IMG/VR virus record: IMGVR_UViG_3300032331_001212
Span: 1 to 23,376 of that record
Strand: one strand, 5' to 3'
DNA from: a virus
DNA: 23,376 bases
Part shown: positions 6,865 to 15,597 of the stretch, piece by piece
Position numbering within the stretch: position 1 is the stretch's first letter
How the letters are laid out: each line of letters begins with the position of its first letter
Translations under genes and position numbers: made by a program
The notes under the pieces: generated by a model
The model's database searches: none
Told to the model about the DNA's origin: nothing
The model's input: the letters and a program-made list of their open reading frames with translations, nothing else

Positions 6865-6901
6865 GCGGGAAACTGTTGACTAAAAATTTAGGAAACTGCA
6901 A

Positions 6902-9739
6902 ATGATGAAAGAATTTTATAAAAAAGCGTTGCCCTCTACGGGCGTTTATTGTGTAGCTACGATTGACCCGATAGCTAAGATAACTAAACATAAATTTGTA
7001 GAAAACGTAGACGAACTCGCCGAGTTCATTGAATCAAAAAAGAATACACCAACTAACATCTTCGTCGCACTTAGTTCATTCGGTGGATATAGCCGCAAAG
7101 CTGATGAGGCCAAGTTTGTTAGATCATTCTTCGTAGACCTAGATGTCGGTGAAGGCAAAGGTTACAATTCAAAAGAAGAAGCAATCGAAGCGATTGACCA
7201 ATTTGTACTAGAAAATAATCTTCCTCCCCCTGTTAAAATAGACTCGGGAACAGGTATCCATTCTTATTGGCTTTTTGACAGAGATATTCCCGCAACCGAG
7301 TGGAAACCCTACGCAGAAAAATTTAAAGACTTTTGCTTAACGCATGGCTTAAACATAGACCCGGTAGTCACCGCTGATCTAGCGCGTATCTTACGTTGTC
7401 CTGACACGTTCAATCAAAAAACTACACCACCTATGCCTACTAGTGTTATGGGTGAAGACTTACCTATCTATGTATTTGATGAGTTTAAAACATTCTTAGG
7501 TAATCTTGAACCTAGTCTTGCTGACATATTACAGGCCGCACCAAAAGGTCTTAGTGAAGATCAACGCAAAGCATTAAAGCTAGATAACTTTGAATCTAAC
7601 TTCGATAAAATAGTACAATCAAAAGGTTGCGCCCAAATCAATTTCATTATGGATAATGTTAAAACACTACAAGAACCTTTGTGGTATTCAGGCTTATCTA
7701 TAGCGCAACACTGTGCTGATAAAGAATCAGCTATTCATTTAATTTCAAAGGAGTACCCAAATTATGACGAAAAAGAAACTATTAGGAAGGCGCAAGCCAC
7801 ACAAGGCATGCCACACTCTTGCGACACTTTCAATAATGTCAATCCTGGGATATGCAACAGCTGTCCTAGTCGCAATAAAATTACTAACCCTCTTGCATTG
7901 GGGAAAATATTTAAGATAGCAATTGCAGAAGATCCAATACCACAACAAACATTTTCAATTCCAACAATTGAAGCTATTAAAGAACACACAGTAGTAAAAA
8001 GAGGTTTAGTTTCATTACCTGATGAATTACAGCCATTCGTTTATGGTGTACATGGGGGCATCTATTGTTTCCCTGCACCTAAGTTTGAACAGGGTGTAGC
8101 GATTCAGCAAGAACCTATCCTAGTAACAGTATATGATTTATTCCCGGTAAAAAGAATTTATAGCCCTGCAGATGGAGATTGCTTACTAATGAAAGCGATA
8201 TTACCAAATGATCCTGAACGTGAGTTTTTGCTTCCTATGAGTAGAGTCTATGCTGTAGAGGACTTAAAAAAGATAATAGCTTCACAAGGAGTTTTATTTA
8301 ATACCGATTCTATAGGAGGTCAATTATTAATGAGATACTTAGTTAAATGGGGACATTACCTCACAAACAAAAATGCCGCAGAGATCATGCGTATGCAAAT
8401 GGGTTGGACGCCCAATCAAGAATCCTTTGTAGTAGGAGAGTCAGAACTATTACGAGATGGTAAAGAAGTTACATCACCTACATCACCTTTATGTAAGAGT
8501 ATAGCTAAACACTTAACACCGGCAGGATCATATGAAACATGGAAAGAAGCCGCTAACAAACTTACTAAACCTAGTCTTGAGCTTCATGCCTTTACTTTGT
8601 TAACAGGGTTTGGCTCAATCTTAATGAATAAAACTTCAACATCAGGGGTTACTATATCCTTAACAGGTGAATCAGGTGCAGCTAAGACAGGTGCGCTATA
8701 TAGTTGTCTCTCAGTTTGGGGTAACCCGAAAGACCTATCGGTACTAGAAGCTACAACGAACGGTATGACAGGGCGTTATCTAGGTCTACACAATATTCCA
8801 TTTGGCTTAGATGAAGTAGGTAACATAGTACCAAAAGATTTATCACAATTGATTCACAAAATCTCACAGGGTAAATCTAAAATTCGTATGCAAGCATCAG
8901 TTAATGCAGAACGAGATCATGAAATGTCAGCTAGTTTGATCGCTATCTTTACTTCTAACCAAAGCATGTATGACAAACTAAGTATACTAAAGAAAGATCC
9001 TAATGGTGAAGTCGCTAGGTTAATTGAGTTTGCAGTACGTAAACCACAAGCCTTCCATGATGAGCCTACATTAGGCAAAGAAATCTTTGATAAATTTAGA
9101 TTTAACTACGGTTGGGCAGGCAGAGAGTTTATCTTCGCGTTGTATAAATATAGTGAAGACGAAGTCCAAAAGATGATAGATAAATGGGTTGATAAATTTA
9201 GAAAAGACTTTGGCGAAGATACTGCATATCGATTCTATGAAAATTTAGTTGCCGCTACAATGTCCGCAGGAGAGATAGCAATTAAGGCAGGCATCATAGA
9301 CTATGATCTTAAAACTATTTATAACAAGATTGTCGGCGAAATGGTAGCTATACGAGATAACGTGGTTAAGGTTAATGTGATTGACTATGAGGCTTTAATT
9401 GGTGAGTTTATTAACAATCATCAAACAGGCATTCTTGCATTTAAAGATGGTAAGATTTCAATGGAACCTCGTTCGCCATTAGTGATTCGAGCAGAACTTG
9501 ATACTCATCAAATCTTTATATCTAAGCCTGAGTTTAGAAAACACTTAGCTGAAAACCAAGTAAGTACAAGAGAGTTTTTATATCAAATGAAACAAGCGGG
9601 CGTAGAAGTTATTGAAAAACGTAAGAAGATGGGTATAGGTTGGAAAGATGCAACAGGTACAATTAACATCGAAACTTATGTTATTAATACAACTAAGCTT
9701 TCAACTAAATCATTAGGAGCCACACCTGAGCTTGCATAA
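6902..9739 (+). CDS. primase-helicase fusion (AEP-like primase and DUF927-like ATPase)
   Basis: A 945-residue multidomain replication protein. The N-terminal part (about 60-185) has archaeo-eukaryotic-type primase motifs: FFVDLDVG with D79 and D81, SGTGIHSYW with H120, and a third acidic motif D153 followed by DLARILRCPDTFN. A small cysteine cluster follows (H305, C307, C318, C321), probably zinc-binding. The C-terminal half (about 570-720) has a Walker A TGESGAAKT (K595, T596), a Walker B LDEVG (D637, E638), and a sensor-like TSN (N686), typical of the DUF927 family of superfamily 3-like ATPases. It would unwind DNA and lay primers for the polymerase, taking the place of a T7 gp4-type primase-helicase. 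AGGA at 6890-6893 supports ATG 6902. The last about 180 residues are unassigned and may bind DNA. Confidence 0.9.
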   Translation: MMKEFYKKALPSTGVYCVATIDPIAKITKHKFVENVDELAEFIESKKNTPTNIFVALSSFGGYSRKADEAKFVRSFFVDLDVGEGKGYNSKEEAIEAIDQFVLENNLPPPVKIDSGTGIHSYWLFDRDIPATEWKPYAEKFKDFCLTHGLNIDPVVTADLARILRCPDTFNQKTTPPMPTSVMGEDLPIYVFDEFKTFLGNLEPSLADILQAAPKGLSEDQRKALKLDNFESNFDKIVQSKGCAQINFIMDNVKTLQEPLWYSGLSIAQHCADKESAIHLISKEYPNYDEKETIRKAQATQGMPHSCDTFNNVNPGICNSCPSRNKITNPLALGKIFKIAIAEDPIPQQTFSIPTIEAIKEHTVVKRGLVSLPDELQPFVYGVHGGIYCFPAPKFEQGVAIQQEPILVTVYDLFPVKRIYSPADGDCLLMKAILPNDPEREFLLPMSRVYAVEDLKKIIASQGVLFNTDSIGGQLLMRYLVKWGHYLTNKNAAEIMRMQMGWTPNQESFVVGESELLRDGKEVTSPTSPLCKSIAKHLTPAGSYETWKEAANKLTKPSLELHAFTLLTGFGSILMNKTSTSGVTISLTGESGAAKTGALYSCLSVWGNPKDLSVLEATTNGMTGRYLGLHNIPFGLDEVGNIVPKDLSQLIHKISQGKSKIRMQASVNAERDHEMSASLIAIFTSNQSMYDKLSILKKDPNGEVARLIEFAVRKPQAFHDEPTLGKEIFDKFRFNYGWAGREFIFALYKYSEDEVQKMIDKWVDKFRKDFGEDTAYRFYENLVAATMSAGEIAIKAGIIDYDLKTIYNKIVGEMVAIRDNVVKVNVIDYEALIGEFINNHQTGILAFKDGKISMEPRSPLVIRAELDTHQIFISKPEFRKHLAENQVSTREFLYQMKQAGVEVIEKRKKMGIGWKDATGTINIETYVINTTKLSTKSLGATPELA

Positions 9740-9926
9740 TGAAATAGAATGGGTATTCCCATTTGAAGGAATGGAGATAGGGGATAGTTTTTTTGTCCCC
9801 ACCCTTAAACCTTCACCGCTTATTTATGCAATAGAAACGGGGGCTAAACGGGCGGGAGTTAAGATCAAAGCATTCATGACAATTAAAGATGGGTGTTTAG
9901 GTGTAAGAGCTTGGCGTCTAGCTTAG
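9732..9926 (+). CDS. small conserved phage protein with TTG start (64 aa)
   Basis: A 64-residue protein of a recurrent phage type: a PF-E-x-M-E-x-GDSFFVP opening (about 10-23), a middle helix with AKRAGVKIKAF, and a V-R-A-W-R ending. The conserved opening begins before the internal ATG at 9771, which supports the TTG at 9732, overlapping the primase-helicase stop by 8 bases. AGGAG at 9715-9719 is 12 bases from it, rather far. Starting at ATG 9771 would give 51 residues and cut into the conserved opening. Function unknown; similar proteins have been noted in replication or regulatory clusters. It is the last + strand gene, and its stop overlaps that of the giant virion gene on the other strand. 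Confidence 0.7.
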   Translation: MHNEIEWVFPFEGMEIGDSFFVPTLKPSPLIYAIETGAKRAGVKIKAFMTIKDGCLGVRAWRLA

Positions 9927-12900
9927 TTATTAAGTTCTACAGCTTTTCGTTGGATTGATCTAATATTATCCAACATTTTATTTTCATTTTCATTTATCTT
10001 ATCAAGTAAAGCTCGTTTTTCTTCTGGGGATTTATTACTTTGGCTAATAATTTTTTTACGATCCCTTAAATTATTCACCCGATTATGTAGAGCATTAATT
10101 GTAGGAGCTATAGTTAGATACCCTTTATTCTTTTCTATAAATTCTTTATATGCTTCTCTATCGCCTTCTTGCAATAATGCATTTGCAGTAGCTTTTACAG
10201 AGGTTACTTTGTCATATACTTCATAAAAATCGCTACGATTACCTGACGCTCTTTGATTTTCTAACATTGATCCTACGAATACAATATCATTAGGTGTAGG
10301 TGCAGGTCTATCGCTTGACATATAATTAGTTACTTGACCTAATGTTTGACCTAAATATCCAAAGTATCCTTTAAGTAAATGATCAATTTTAATAGGTGAA
10401 TAATCGAGAGACGCGCCGACTAGCTTAGCTAGTTCAGATGTTTTTTCAGTATATTGTAAGCCAGGTTCTTTTCTAGCTTGTCCAGCACTTACAACAGGAA
10501 GGCCAGAGAATAAATCAAAGTTAGTATAATTTTCTGCTGCGGGTCTTATAATAGAAGGCACAGGTGCAAATCCTGCAATAATTTCCCATGCTTTACGGAT
10601 AGATGCTGCAGCAATATCAGAACTTTCTATATCAGCTTTAGGTGAATTTAATACCCATGCTCTAGTACCTCGTTCAGCGGCTACTTTAATAGGTCTTAAT
10701 TCTTGAGGTACTGGAATACGTAAACCCCCTAAGAAGAAATTATTATCTTGTTGATCATCACCTTGATCTTCATAATCATCGTCACCACTCATAAACGCTG
10801 CATACATAGCGGTGAACACCATATATTTAGCTAATCTAAATGCTAACATTTTTTTACCTTGGGCTTTAGATACGCCACCTACACGACCTCGAGCTGCAGC
10901 AATATCTCGTGCTAAACCTTGAATAGGAGGATTAACGAAAGGCATCATGCGACGTAAATAAGCTAATGATCTAGACATACCTACTTGTTGGTACGGCATA
11001 TATTGATGCGCTCTTACCGCTGCGTAATCTTCCGCAGTTTCTTTATCGTAACCTTGTGCTTCTAATTCTTTAACAGCATTATCAAAGATAGCTTCTCTAG
11101 CGCCAAGATCAGAACCTTGAGCCATACGTTCAAAAAAGAATAATGATTTCTGCCAAAGCTTTTTATCTTTGCCTTTATAGACATTAATAAGGTCTTTACT
11201 ATCTAAAACATCTCGTTGACCAATAATACCATACCTGTTAAGTGCTTGTGCGCTAGGAGTACGGTCTGCTTTAAATTGATTACTGGCAATAGACTTCCAT
11301 GTTTTAGTAATATTATTTAAAAATCCTGCCTTATTACCTGATGTAAATGTTGCACGAATTGGATCTTCCCATGCTTGGTTCCATACGAATTGAGGCATCA
11401 TTGTAATACCGTGGCGTAGTCCAGCTACTGGATACTTCATTAAATCCCATACAGCCCCTGTAATAATTGGCGAAGAAGAAAATGCCGCCATGTCTGTAGG
11501 GTTAACAACTAAAAAGTCTTTAGGTAGCCCATCTACATGAACTACAATATGATGACCCTCGTAGCGTTTTTTCTCAATGTCAGTCATTGGTCGATCCCAC
11601 CATTTACCAATTTCAAGATCACTCATAAAATCAGCTGTAGCCTTAGCAGCATTATTTTTAATAGCCCTTTGCATCATCCATGACATATTAGCTATATAGT
11701 TATCAATAGGATCAGCAGCAGCTCTTGCAGAACCTACAAGCCTATATTCTTTACCTGCGCCTAATAATCCTGCCCCTTTAACAAAAGGTTTAGCTTCAAA
11801 CGCTTGCATTTCTTCTTCAGGCACGCGATATAACGCAACGTATTCTGCTCGTTGTAAGAACCTATCTGCTTTTTCTCTGGTGTATAACCCTGTAGCAACC
11901 ATAAAATCTAATAAATCTTTACGTTGTACATTACGCATATCTTGCAGGCGTTTTAATTCAGGACCATAACGTCTTTGAGCTTCTTCAGCAGTACGTTTAT
12001 CTGATTCAGTCCACTCATCAATATTTATTTTTTCATCTGCATTAGCTGTCTTATTAAATTCTGCAAGCTGTTTATATCTAGGCGCATAATATCCAGCTGT
12101 TAACATATCATATGCTAATTCTTTAGAACCTAAATCTTGTGTAGCGCGATCAATTAACTCATTCCAATTTTTAGATATGTCAATCATCTTAACTTTATCA
12201 GGGCCTGAGCTTTCATCGGCAGAAACTAAACCACTTTTACGAAGAACTAATCTACCAAGATAAAGACCTGCTTGTGCCAATGACATTGAGTTATAAGCTT
12301 GTAAGTTAATTAAGTCCCCACGAATACGGCCTTCTTTAAGCGCAGTAACTTCTGGAACATTTGCATCTAAACCTTTACGTTCAATACTATATCGCCCGCC
12401 TACAATTTTATTACCTAATCTATCCATCCACTCACGCCATTGATTAGTATCGCCATTAAATACATTTTTAAATTTATCTACAATACCTTCTTCAGTATCT
12501 TGGAGATATTTAAGTGGGGTACCATCTGGACGTGTTAAACCTTGAGTTGGGATTCTAGCCTGTGATACTTCTTTACCTGTAGTTATAGCACCTGGACCCT
12601 TCATAAGTTCAGGACTTAATAGCAATACTTCATCTAACATGCTATGTGCATATTCAGGAATACCAAACATGGATTTAATTAGATTTACAAAGTCAGACCA
12701 TAAAGTTGCAATCTTACCTTGAGCTGGTTTAAGACCTAATACACCTGCACGATTTTGTAAGAAGTTCTTTAACTTATTATCTGTGTAAGACTCCATGAAA
12801 AATTCTTTTACGTTCTTTTGTCCGTAGAATCCTTCTTGTTTCTTTAAAGACTCCGCCATAAACGCTTCAAATAACTTAACCATCTTCTTACCTAATGGTG

Positions 12901-15595
12901 TTATAGGAGTATGTACATTATTTACAATCTTGACATGCTTATCAAATTCAGTATCAGTTGCAGCGTGGGCAATTTCATGCAGAGTGACATGAGATAAATC
13001 TTCTACTCTAGGATCTACGAATATAGTATTAGTATTAGGATCAAAGTATCCAGACGCACCTTGTAGTTCAGGATCAGTAGAAGTATTTTCTGTAATGACC
13101 TTAACGGTATCTAGATTAGGTACCTTCTCTAACATGTTAATAATTGCTTTGTCAGATCGTGTATTTGCAATCTTCATCACTGCTTTAAATAATTCTTTAC
13201 CGTTGGTAACTTTATCGAAAATAGGATTACGTTCGCCTAATTGTTCTTTAGGACCATACTGAATATCTTTTTCTACTGACGTAGCTTCTGCTAAATCTTT
13301 GTTAGCTTGCTCTGTATACCCTAATTTTTCTTCTTCACTAGCCATTATTCTTTCATATAAATCTTTGGCTCTTTGTTTTGTTTGTTTTGAAGCGTAAGGA
13401 TTTTGAGAAACATCCCAAGCTATATTTGAATGGAATCGGTAGTATGGATTTACCCTATCTAATATATCAGATAGTTCTTTATCAGATTTAGATATTTCAG
13501 TTATAGCGCGTAATATAGGTTCTTTACGGAATATATCTGGTTCTGTATCGTGCGCTTCTCTCCAATTACTTCTTGGGCTTCTTGGCTGTTCTTTTGTTGG
13601 AGTAGTCTCTTCTTGTATAGCTTGTTTTTGTTCTTCACGAGCTAAGTATGCTTCTAATTCTGCATCAGCTTGTTGATCAAGTGGCACAGCTTTCTTACCT
13701 TGTATTTCATCTATAAGAAGGTCTGATAATGCGCCTACTCCGCCATCAACCTCATTTAGTACATCTGCATTTAAATAGCCTTTATCAACCGCAACTTGAA
13801 CTGCATCATCTAAGCCCCTACCATTTTTAGTAAATAGTCCTACAGTAGCGCCAGATTTATTTACGCTTCGTTCTCCAGTAAGATCAAATAAATGTTCAGT
13901 ATTAATGCCACCACTTTGTTTTAATGCTGCTTGAATGCCCATAGCAGGTTTAAATTTAGGTGTTTTTAGTGGAGCTGGGAGTCCTTCCTCTCGTACATTA
14001 GGTTGTCGAACATTATCTGCAGCACCTCCCAATCCAATTCCGTCAGTTCCTTCAACTGTTCCGGCATATTCTCCTGCCATGGGTTGTCCAGATATTTGAA
14101 CGCCTGCTCCAGATCCTTCGGCGATAGTTCTTTCATTTTGTAAATCCTTAGGTGTGGGTATTGAATCTAAATATTTTTTAATTGCAACTGCTTGCGGAGA
14201 ATCTTCTTCTTTAGTCTTGTACAATGCATTTAGTGCATTACGAAGTTTAACATTGTCTTCTAATTGTAGGGGATCTAAACCGTGTAATTCTTTATTTTTT
14301 CTAATAGTAGCTGTAGGCCCTATTTTCATTTCAGCAAATGTTTCATCGTTAACAACAGGACGTCTTGTAGCTAGGCTTATTATGTTAGTTGGTACATTAG
14401 TAAGATCCGCAATAGCTTTCTTCTGTGCATCTATATCGTTTTGCTCAACTGCTTTATCAAAATCTTTTTGCATTTGCATAATAGACTTAGCAATCTTAGA
14501 TTTTTCTGGAGCTTTGTTACCTAGTGAATTAAGTTCTTCAACTGCGTTCTTCGCGGCTTCTTCCGCAGCTAAGTTCATTTGTTCTTGTGACTGAGCTTCT
14601 GCTACGATTTGATCTATACGATCGCGTTCAAACTGAATTCTATTGAGTGTTTGCTGAGTAGCTAAGTCGTTTTGTTTAACTTGGTCACGAGCCTGTCCTC
14701 GCTCAGATACACCAGATACACCACCAAGTGGAGAGAGTAACCCCGCTGCGTAAGCCACGTCAGTATATTCTTTAATAGCGTCAGGAGTAGTAAGAGAAAG
14801 CCCTGCTTGAGAACGCTCTAACATTTGTTGTGCAACTTCGGTAGGCATTTCAAACGCAGCTGTTTTAAGTGTACCTGTGGCAGCAGCTTTTAATAATGAA
14901 TCTTTAGCAATCTTTTCGGCGGCTTCAGTACCTAACGTAGTCGGACTTATTTTAAATAGTTTACCTAGTCCAAACTCCATAGCACCTACGTCTAACGCAG
15001 CTTGAGGAATGGCAGCGCCATACGCTTTACCTAGTTCAACTTCTTTACCTTCTTGTTTTTGTCTTTCAATATTAGAACCTGCTTGAGGTAGAAAAGACGG
15101 AATTAATGCGCCACCAATACCACCTACAGCAGTACCTACGGGACCGAATACAGAACCCGCCATAGCACCTAGTCTACCTGATGCTAACATAGCACCTATG
15201 TTTGGAGCCTGTTCAGCTAAGCCCGCTGGTAGTTGTGTGATAGCTTCTTTAGCAGCAGGAAAAAAACCTTGTTCTTTATAAATCTTTTGAATTTCATCTA
15301 AGCTTGCACCGGGACGTTCTTTGATAGCTTCTTGTCGAGCGATACCCCTTGCAGCAGCTTCTTCACCGCCAATAAAAGGAGCTTCTACGGCTGTTTGAGA
15401 TGAAGCAAGTAATCGTTTAGCTCCACCTTTTAAGGCTTCCATTGGACCCGCTGTACCTGATTTTTCTATAGGAGCAGGAAGCTCCATAGGTTGAGATTGG
15501 CTACGAATAAATTCAGCTAATTGCCTAGCGTCTTCTTCGTTACCCGCTGCGTCTGCTCGTCGTAACGCTTCGTAGACTTGACTTAAATCTGCCAT
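9923..15595 (-). CDS. giant ejection-type virion protein with metallopeptidase-like domain
   Basis: A 1890-residue protein, the last gene of the structural operon and in the position of T7 gene 16. The N-terminus (VYEALRRADAAGNEEDARQLA, split here by its repeat-like ADAAGN core at 14-19) resembles other large polyvalent phage proteins. Residues about 133-170 are Gly-rich and hydrophobic. A zinc peptidase signature HEIAH sits at 873-877, with NVKEFFMES (E931, E935) downstream as the likely third ligand, a gluzincin-like layout. Near 1586-1602 is a hydrophobic segment followed by an acidic stretch (about 1605-1619). The C-terminal about 350 residues resemble large polyvalent protein-associated domain 38. 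Role inferred: an internal protein ejected with the DNA, able to enter membranes and cleave protein or wall material. No clear Shine-Dalgarno; the gap to the previous gene is 2 bases. Confidence 0.8.
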   Translation of the reverse strand: MADLSQVYEALRRADAAGNEEDARQLAEFIRSQSQPMELPAPIEKSGTAGPMEALKGGAKRLLASSQTAVEAPFIGGEEAAARGIARQEAIKERPGASLDEIQKIYKEQGFFPAAKEAITQLPAGLAEQAPNIGAMLASGRLGAMAGSVFGPVGTAVGGIGGALIPSFLPQAGSNIERQKQEGKEVELGKAYGAAIPQAALDVGAMEFGLGKLFKISPTTLGTEAAEKIAKDSLLKAAATGTLKTAAFEMPTEVAQQMLERSQAGLSLTTPDAIKEYTDVAYAAGLLSPLGGVSGVSERGQARDQVKQNDLATQQTLNRIQFERDRIDQIVAEAQSQEQMNLAAEEAAKNAVEELNSLGNKAPEKSKIAKSIMQMQKDFDKAVEQNDIDAQKKAIADLTNVPTNIISLATRRPVVNDETFAEMKIGPTATIRKNKELHGLDPLQLEDNVKLRNALNALYKTKEEDSPQAVAIKKYLDSIPTPKDLQNERTIAEGSGAGVQISGQPMAGEYAGTVEGTDGIGLGGAADNVRQPNVREEGLPAPLKTPKFKPAMGIQAALKQSGGINTEHLFDLTGERSVNKSGATVGLFTKNGRGLDDAVQVAVDKGYLNADVLNEVDGGVGALSDLLIDEIQGKKAVPLDQQADAELEAYLAREEQKQAIQEETTPTKEQPRSPRSNWREAHDTEPDIFRKEPILRAITEISKSDKELSDILDRVNPYYRFHSNIAWDVSQNPYASKQTKQRAKDLYERIMASEEEKLGYTEQANKDLAEATSVEKDIQYGPKEQLGERNPIFDKVTNGKELFKAVMKIANTRSDKAIINMLEKVPNLDTVKVITENTSTDPELQGASGYFDPNTNTIFVDPRVEDLSHVTLHEIAHAATDTEFDKHVKIVNNVHTPITPLGKKMVKLFEAFMAESLKKQEGFYGQKNVKEFFMESYTDNKLKNFLQNRAGVLGLKPAQGKIATLWSDFVNLIKSMFGIPEYAHSMLDEVLLLSPELMKGPGAITTGKEVSQARIPTQGLTRPDGTPLKYLQDTEEGIVDKFKNVFNGDTNQWREWMDRLGNKIVGGRYSIERKGLDANVPEVTALKEGRIRGDLINLQAYNSMSLAQAGLYLGRLVLRKSGLVSADESSGPDKVKMIDISKNWNELIDRATQDLGSKELAYDMLTAGYYAPRYKQLAEFNKTANADEKINIDEWTESDKRTAEEAQRRYGPELKRLQDMRNVQRKDLLDFMVATGLYTREKADRFLQRAEYVALYRVPEEEMQAFEAKPFVKGAGLLGAGKEYRLVGSARAAADPIDNYIANMSWMMQRAIKNNAAKATADFMSDLEIGKWWDRPMTDIEKKRYEGHHIVVHVDGLPKDFLVVNPTDMAAFSSSPIITGAVWDLMKYPVAGLRHGITMMPQFVWNQAWEDPIRATFTSGNKAGFLNNITKTWKSIASNQFKADRTPSAQALNRYGIIGQRDVLDSKDLINVYKGKDKKLWQKSLFFFERMAQGSDLGAREAIFDNAVKELEAQGYDKETAEDYAAVRAHQYMPYQQVGMSRSLAYLRRMMPFVNPPIQGLARDIAAARGRVGGVSKAQGKKMLAFRLAKYMVFTAMYAAFMSGDDDYEDQGDDQQDNNFFLGGLRIPVPQELRPIKVAAERGTRAWVLNSPKADIESSDIAAASIRKAWEIIAGFAPVPSIIRPAAENYTNFDLFSGLPVVSAGQARKEPGLQYTEKTSELAKLVGASLDYSPIKIDHLLKGYFGYLGQTLGQVTNYMSSDRPAPTPNDIVFVGSMLENQRASGNRSDFYEVYDKVTSVKATANALLQEGDREAYKEFIEKNKGYLTIAPTINALHNRVNNLRDRKKIISQSNKSPEEKRALLDKINENENKMLDNIRSIQRKAVELNN

Positions 15596-15597
15596 AA

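Noticed and set aside
9780-9800. GGGGA...TCCCC hairpin with an internal run of seven T
   Set aside because: The 5-bp stem has its T-run in the loop rather than after the stem, and it lies inside a small coding gene. It is not a terminator, and no overlapping frame suggests frameshifting.
14154-14594. Open frame of 146 codons on the + strand
   Set aside because: It is antisense to the 1890-residue virion gene, and its composition is the mirror of a Lys/Glu-rich region.
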